Below, piece by piece: positions 60,081-64,000 of a DNA stretch of 64,000 bases. This stretch comes from Sycon ciliatum (Eukaryota; Porifera; Calcarea; Leucosolenida; Sycettidae), in contig NC_088653.1 in the NCBI RefSeq assembly GCF_964019385.1, positions 11,616,673 to 11,680,672 of the forward strand. The letters are read 5' to 3'. Positions within the stretch are counted from its first letter, which is position 1; each line of letters opens with the position of its first letter. The notes under the pieces were generated by a model. That model made no database searches. It was not told where the DNA came from and was given only the letters and a program-made list of their open reading frames with translations. The position numbers and the translations under genes are program-made.

Positions 60081-60354
60081 TGATGATGTATGTATGAAGG
60101 TCTGGAGCTAGCTGCCGTCTTCGGGATGTGCCATTTGTTTTCAAAATTATTTGTAAGTACTTGTAACAGGCGTAGTGTAGTAACTGTGTGTGTAGTGTAG
60201 TAACAGTGCAGTCGTAATGTGTTTTGTGATGGTCCTGAGCGGTCGTAATGTGTTGGGCTACTGAAGTACACTGCATGAAGGGGTATGTGTGGGTGCTTCG
60301 ACACATTCTCGTGCTTCCTAAACCCTAGATACGTGTATAGCACTATAACCTAGA

Positions 60355-60395
<41 letters not shown>

Positions 60396-61050
60396 CCGCG
60401 CATGCGTGCGTGTGCGTGCATTGTGTTCTCTTCTACAGACTCATCCAAGTCCATTTAAATAAAAGTGTATTATAGTAAACAGTATTGTGTTTTGTTACAG
60501 TGAATATGTGGGGAATGGTGGACATGCCTTAGTGCGACTGGATACCCGCGGGTTGTGACTCTTTGCTGGTCACTCTGGATTCTCCAGTATAAATTCGGTG
60601 CAGGGCAGAGGGGATTTGTGGTGCGTAGCAACACTGCTTCACTGTGACACCCCTTCAATAATTGTTTTGATGCATGATACTCCGGGCGTAGCCGGTTGAT
60701 TCTAACTGAATTCCGATCAAAATAGAAATATGCATCTAATGTACCTGCATGGATAGTAGGCATTTCCCTAATCGGCCGGGCGAAAAATTCACCGAAAACA
60801 GTGGTTTTGAAGAAATTACCCATCTTTTCGCCGAATGTTCAAAAATTCGCATGTTGCATTCGCCGAAAACCGATGTTTCAGTGCTTCTACAGGGTGTATG
60901 TAAATGTACATGACGTAATGGGAACGGTGACTTCAAGTACTATGTTGAGCCGAATTCTGATCTTGGGGCTCATAATATGGCCGAATTTGAACATTCTCTT
61001 AACCGATCGAAAAGCCGATTAGGCATGCTCTGCATGGGCAACTTGTCAAT
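60081..61050. other. Right arm, no confident gene
   Basis: Mirror of 46000-46969: a (TG)n tract near 60355-60395, TTCGCC/GGCGAA-rich sequence and no recognisable coding sequence. Confidence 0.4.
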
Positions 61051-61054
61051 CAGT

Positions 61055-61369
61055 GCACATCGACGATGTGCGAATAAAACGAATGCACGGAACGTGAACT
61101 TGTTTGCTGCACATCTACGAAGTGCGAATCAGGGAGTAGTATAATGACACGTGTACTAGTACACCTTGTGTTGCACTGCATCTTTTCCACACGCATAGGA
61201 CCACTGAAGGTCACATGCTCCGCGTGCGTATGCGCGCATGCGCAATATGTCATTCGCTGCATGCAATGCACATCTATGATGTGCGAATCAGGGAATAGTA
61301 CGTATTTTACTACTCCCTGGTGCGAATGCACCGAACGTGCACAAGTGCACGTTCGCCATCAATGGCGAA
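61055..61369. repeat. Cluster of five small palindromes near right end
   Basis: Mirror of 45681-45995: hairpins at 61055-61071, 61109-61125, 61268-61284 and 61352-61369, plus the GTGCACAAGTGCAC palindrome. Confidence 0.7.
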
Positions 61370-61399
61370 AAGAACCTTTATGGCACATTTATGACATGG

Positions 61400-61571
61400 C
61401 AGGGCCAAAGGTCGAACCCTGGGGGAGTCCCGGGGCCAGACCAAGCGCGCCCGACACAGTGTGCCTTATTTAACCCAAAGGTCAAAGGTCAAACCCTGGG
61501 GGAAGTCCCGGGGCCAGACCAAGCACGACCGACACAGTGTGCCTTATTTGGACCAAAGGTCAAAGGTCAAA
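61400..61571. promoter_or_regulatory. Subterminal 78-bp repeat with DR1 motifs (right)
   Basis: Mirror of the left end. AGGTCAAAGGTCA occurs exactly at 61479-61491 and 61557-61569, so the element carries four perfect DR1 motifs in total. Confidence 0.65.
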
Positions 61572-61604
61572 AAGTGGCCCAGAACCCGCCCCGCACTAAC
61601 TACT

Positions 61605-61610
61605 ACCTTA
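61605..61610. other. 6-bp target duplication, right (ACCTTA)
   Basis: Follows the right end ...CTAACTACT and precedes LINE-B sequence GTCTAAAAAG, as in the uninterrupted copy at 19120. Confidence 0.92.
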
Positions 61611-64000
61611 GTCTAAAAAGAATATTGAAAGACTTGAGTGATTTTTTGACTATGTATTCAACATGCTCCGTCCAACGGAGGTCATGCTGAAAGATTATTC
61701 CGAGGTGTTTGTGTTTTTGTGCTACGGTAAGCGGACTATTCCTGAGGGTGATCTGGGGTAGCTGTTCAGGGGGGGGCGGTTATTGTGGTAGAACGGGAGG
61801 ATGACTGTTTTCTTTGTGTTAACCAGCAGGTGCCATCTTTGAAGCCAGTCTCCAGCTGCTGTGACACTCTGTTGTAGGTTTCGGGTGCAGTCTTGAAGAG
61901 TTCTCGCTATGGAAATCAGAGCGGTGTCATCTGCAAACTGGCTACAGGTGGTGCTGGGATTCTCACATGCGTGTGGAAGGTCTATGGTGTAGACGAGGAA
62001 TAGAAGCGGCCCAAGAACAGATCCCTGAGGGACACCGGCAGGGATCTCGAGGAAAGGCGATAGGTCGCCATCCACCTGGACCCTTTGCCGACGCCCCAAC
62101 AGGTACCGTCGGAACCACTCCAGGGCGTTGCCCTGGACACCATAGTGGGAGAGTTTTGCTAGAAGGCCTGCATGCCACACACGATCGAAGGCCTTGCTTA
62201 GATCGAAAAAGCAGGCATTGACGTGTTTCCCGTCGTCTCTCGCAGTGGAGAGGGTATGGACGAGACGAGCGAGCTGCTGCTCAGTGCCGTCTTTCTCGCG
62301 GAATCCGGACTGCTGGTTGGGCAGGTGTGGTGTGATGTGCTTGTAGAGGAGTTGATGTGCAATTTTTTCTTGGATTTTTGATGTAGTGCTCAAGAGAGAG
62401 ATGGGTCTATAATTTGTTGGTTGGGTTGGGTCACCCGGCTTGGGTACTGGAGTAATGGTGGCATCTTTCCAATCCTGTGGGATTTCTCCGGTTTGGAACG
62501 ATAGATTAAAGAGGGACGATAACGACGGTGCAAGTTCCTTAGCCGCCTCTTTGAGTAGGCGGTTTGGAATAGAGTCAAACCCGGGGCTTTTGTTGGTATC
62601 AACTCCGCGGAGGAGTTTTTCGACCTCAGCTTGGGAAGTCGAGATTTCTTGAAGGGGACTGAGGATGTCAGGGGTGGTGTTGATGGCTGGAGTTTGCTCA
62701 TCCGCATTGGCCACGGACAGCTTGCTCTGTGAAATGAAGAATTCGTTGAGGGCAGCGGCTTTTTGTGCTGGTGTCGTTGCAGGAGTTGCTTGGCTGACGA
62801 GTTCGGGTATGCGTTGTTTTGTAGCTGTAGTTAGGTGCTTCATGAGGCGGTGTAGGGAAGTAGAGGAGGCTGTTGAGTTGTTTACGAAATCCGATTTAGC
62901 ACGACGCAGGAGGGTGGTGACACGGTTTCTTTGGGCAGTGAACGTGTTCCAGTCGTCATTCGAGCGTGAGTGAAGGTATATTCTGTGTTTTCTGTGCTTA
63001 TCCTTGATCTCTTTCAAGAGGCCCTTTGATATCCATGGTCGTGCTGGCACGTTCTTCCTGTCCCAAGGGGGGTGAGTGCGAGTAACTTGGCAGTATTCTT
63101 GGGCGATGCTCAGGACATTGTCGCGCCAGGATCGCAAGAAGGTGTCAACTGGGCATGGGTCGTGTTGGTTTGGATGGTGGTTGAGATTTGTGCGTGAAAG
63201 GGCTTCTCGAAGAAGGTGGATAGTGCTGTCTGTCCATGACCAGAATGTGGTGCTTCTGGATCGTGGAGGGGAGTTGTTAATTATGGGGGGCAGTTGATTA
63301 TTGATGTGGCCACTGATAGTAGTGTGATCGGATGCGCCAAACGGTGGAAGTGATTGGATATGAATATCATTGGTGTGGAGTGAGGAGATAACAAGGTCTA
63401 GACATGAGAGAGGCGTTTGTCGGTGGATGTAAGTAGGGAATCTGACATGTTGTGTGAGGCCGTATGTGTGTAGCAGAGTTTGTATGTCGTCCCCAAGGCG
63501 ATCTGTTCTGTCTGTGGTGAGCCACGCACTGTTCTTGGCATTGAAGTCTCCAAGTAGTAGGAGGTCGTCACCTTCGGCTCTAGCGGTTTTGATGCTTCTT
63601 TCCAGTTCCGCACAGAAGAGGGTGCCATCGCTACGGGGTGGTCGGTAAATGTTTGCAACAACGAGGGAAAGGTTACCGGTCGAAATTCTCGTCCATATGC
63701 ATTCTGCTGCTGTCATTGGTATTGTCAGTACCCTTGTGTTGAAACGTTCCGCTATGTACAAGGCAACACCACCACCATAGTCCTGTCTGTCAGCTCTGAT
63801 CAGCTTGTAGCCTGGGATTGCATAGAGACTGTCAGGGTCTGATGTGTCAGCCCAGGTTTCCTGGACTGCAATGACTGATAGTTCGTTCTGAGATTCAGAG
63901 CACGAACGGGTAAAGGTAAGTAACTCGTCCATTTTGTTGAATATGCAACGCACGTTGGTACTGAGAAAGTTCAAATTCACTGACATTGGTATTGTTTTTT
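61611..64000 (-). mobile_element. LINE-B copy 2, 5' part
   Basis: Continuation of the LINE split by the palindromic element (3' part at 44358-45439). The 5' UTR begins after 63986 and runs off the window. Confidence 0.9.
61722..63986 (-). CDS. LINE-B ORF2: APE endonuclease-reverse transcriptase (interrupted)
   Basis: 754 residues are open from ATG at 63986. APE motifs: A-V-Q-E-T-W, A-N-I-Y-R-P-P, L-L-G-D-F-N-A-K and S-D-H-T-T-I. RT motifs: [31 protein letters not shown] and F-A-D-D-T-A-L-I-S. It belongs to the Jockey/CR1/L2-like group (inference) and is closely related to LINE-A. The frame breaks near a G-run at 61770-61777. The C-terminal part lies beyond the palindromic element at 44587-45036. 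The copy is therefore inactive. Confidence 0.92.
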   Translation of the reverse strand: MSVNLNFLSTNVRCIFNKMDELLTFTRSCSESQNELSVIAVQETWADTSDPDSLYAIPGYKLIRADRQDYGGGVALYIAERFNTRVLTIPMTAAECIWTRISTGNLSLVVANIYRPPRSDGTLFCAELERSIKTARAEGDDLLLLGDFNAKNSAWLTTDRTDRLGDDIQTLLHTYGLTQHVRFPTYIHRQTPLSCLDLVISSLHTNDIHIQSLPPFGASDHTTISGHINNQLPPIINNSPPRSRSTTFWSWTDSTIHLLREALSRTNLNHHPNQHDPCPVDTFLRSWRDNVLSIAQEYCQVTRTHPPWDRKNVPARPWISKGLLKEIKDKHRKHRIYLHSRSNDDWNTFTAQRNRVTTLLRRAKSDFVNNSTASSTSLHRLMKHLTTATKQRIPELVSQATPATTPAQKAAALNEFFISQSKLSVANADEQTPAINTTPDILSPLQEISTSQAEVEKLLRGVDTNKSPGFDSIPNRLLKEAAKELAPSLSSLFNLSFQTGEIPQDWKDATITPVPKPGDPTQPTNYRPISLLSTTSKIQEKIAHQLLYKHITPHLPNQQSGFREKDGTEQQLARLVHTLSTARDDGKHVNACFFDLSKAFDRVWHAGLLAKLSHYGVQGNALEWFRRYLLGRRQRVQVDGDLSPFLEIPAGVPQGSVLGPLLFLVYTIDLPHACENPSTTCSQFADDTALISIARTLQDCTRNLQQSVTAAGDWLQRWHLLVNTKKTVILPFYHNNRPPLNSYPRSPSGIVRLP

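Larger units (their letters stand above)
45446..61604. mobile_element. Palindromic Polinton-like element, 16,159 bp
   Basis: Both ends read AGTAGTTAGTGCGGGG inward and are flanked by ACCTTA. The arms (45446-53182 and 53197-61604) are inverted copies over their whole length, with only a handful of mismatches. They differ mainly in a minisatellite that is 671 bp longer on the right. A 6-bp target duplication, AG-starting termini and a size of 15-20 kb are the known hallmarks of Polinton/Maverick elements. Each arm carries four genes (described below). No family-B polymerase, retroviral-type integrase, packaging ATPase, protease or capsid protein is recognisable, so it would need enzymes in trans. 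It splits LINE-B copy 2 cleanly, which argues against an assembly artefact. Confidence 0.85.

Noticed and set aside
45446-61604. Palindrome as a read-chimera or assembly artefact
   Set aside because: A 6-bp target duplication, an intact split host LINE on both sides and small arm differences argue for a real insertion, though read-level proof is still lacking.

Overview
This window looks like metazoan genomic DNA, probably from a marine invertebrate. The evidence is split genes with GT-AG introns, an EGF/Ig transmembrane receptor, a CNNM (cyclin-M) magnesium-transporter-family gene, APE-type LINEs, a tRNA-derived SINE, many foldback/MITE elements and abundant satellites. A sponge-like animal is plausible, but the sequence alone does not settle the taxon. 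There is one assembly gap (36301-36500).

Region 1 (1-24000, + strand) is the 3' part of a single-pass receptor gene. Five phase-compatible exons encode an EGF-like module, a calcium-binding-type EGF module, an Ig domain split over two exons, a transmembrane helix and a 940-residue proline-rich cytoplasmic tail in one last exon. The 12-kb intron before the tail is almost entirely two antisense LINE copies (called LINE-A and LINE-B here). They were later broken up by a TA-target element, an intact RTE-like LINE carrying its own foldback insertion, a TAA-target Harbinger-like element, a 17-bp satellite and other inserts. Several insertions can be dated relative to each other because uninterrupted copies of the hosts occur elsewhere in the window.

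Region 2 (27777-42654) holds two head-to-head CNNM copies in a large inverted duplication centred on the assembly gap. The left copy (- strand) runs from a DUF21 exon through the CBS pair and the CNBH domain to the C-terminus, but has an apparent 1-bp frameshift. The right copy (+ strand) has all corresponding exons from DUF21 through the post-CBS linker. Its next intron is swollen by LINEs and by the element of region 3, so its last exons may lie beyond 64000. Compared by eye, the introns of the two copies differ by a few percent, whereas most exons differ by about 7-19%, almost all of it amino-acid replacing.

Region 3 (45446-61604) is the most unusual part. It is a 16.2-kb nearly perfect palindrome with Polinton/Maverick-like ends (5'-AGTAGT) and a 6-bp target duplication (ACCTTA), inserted in a LINE-B copy; an unoccupied LINE-B counterpart lies at 19114-19119. 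Each arm carries a TFIIB/VLTF3-like zinc-ribbon gene, an unknown 246-aa gene, a RING-H2 protein with WY-x-x-G-x-LHR-x-DGPA repeats, and a small spliced zinc-binding gene. No polymerase, integrase, packaging ATPase or capsid gene is recognisable. The arms contain nuclear-receptor DR1 motifs near the ends, a cluster of small hairpins, and TATA/E2F/CCAAT-like promoter motifs. I read it as a non-autonomous, palindromic Polinton-derived or virus-like element. Region 4 (61611-64000) is the 5' half of the host LINE-B.
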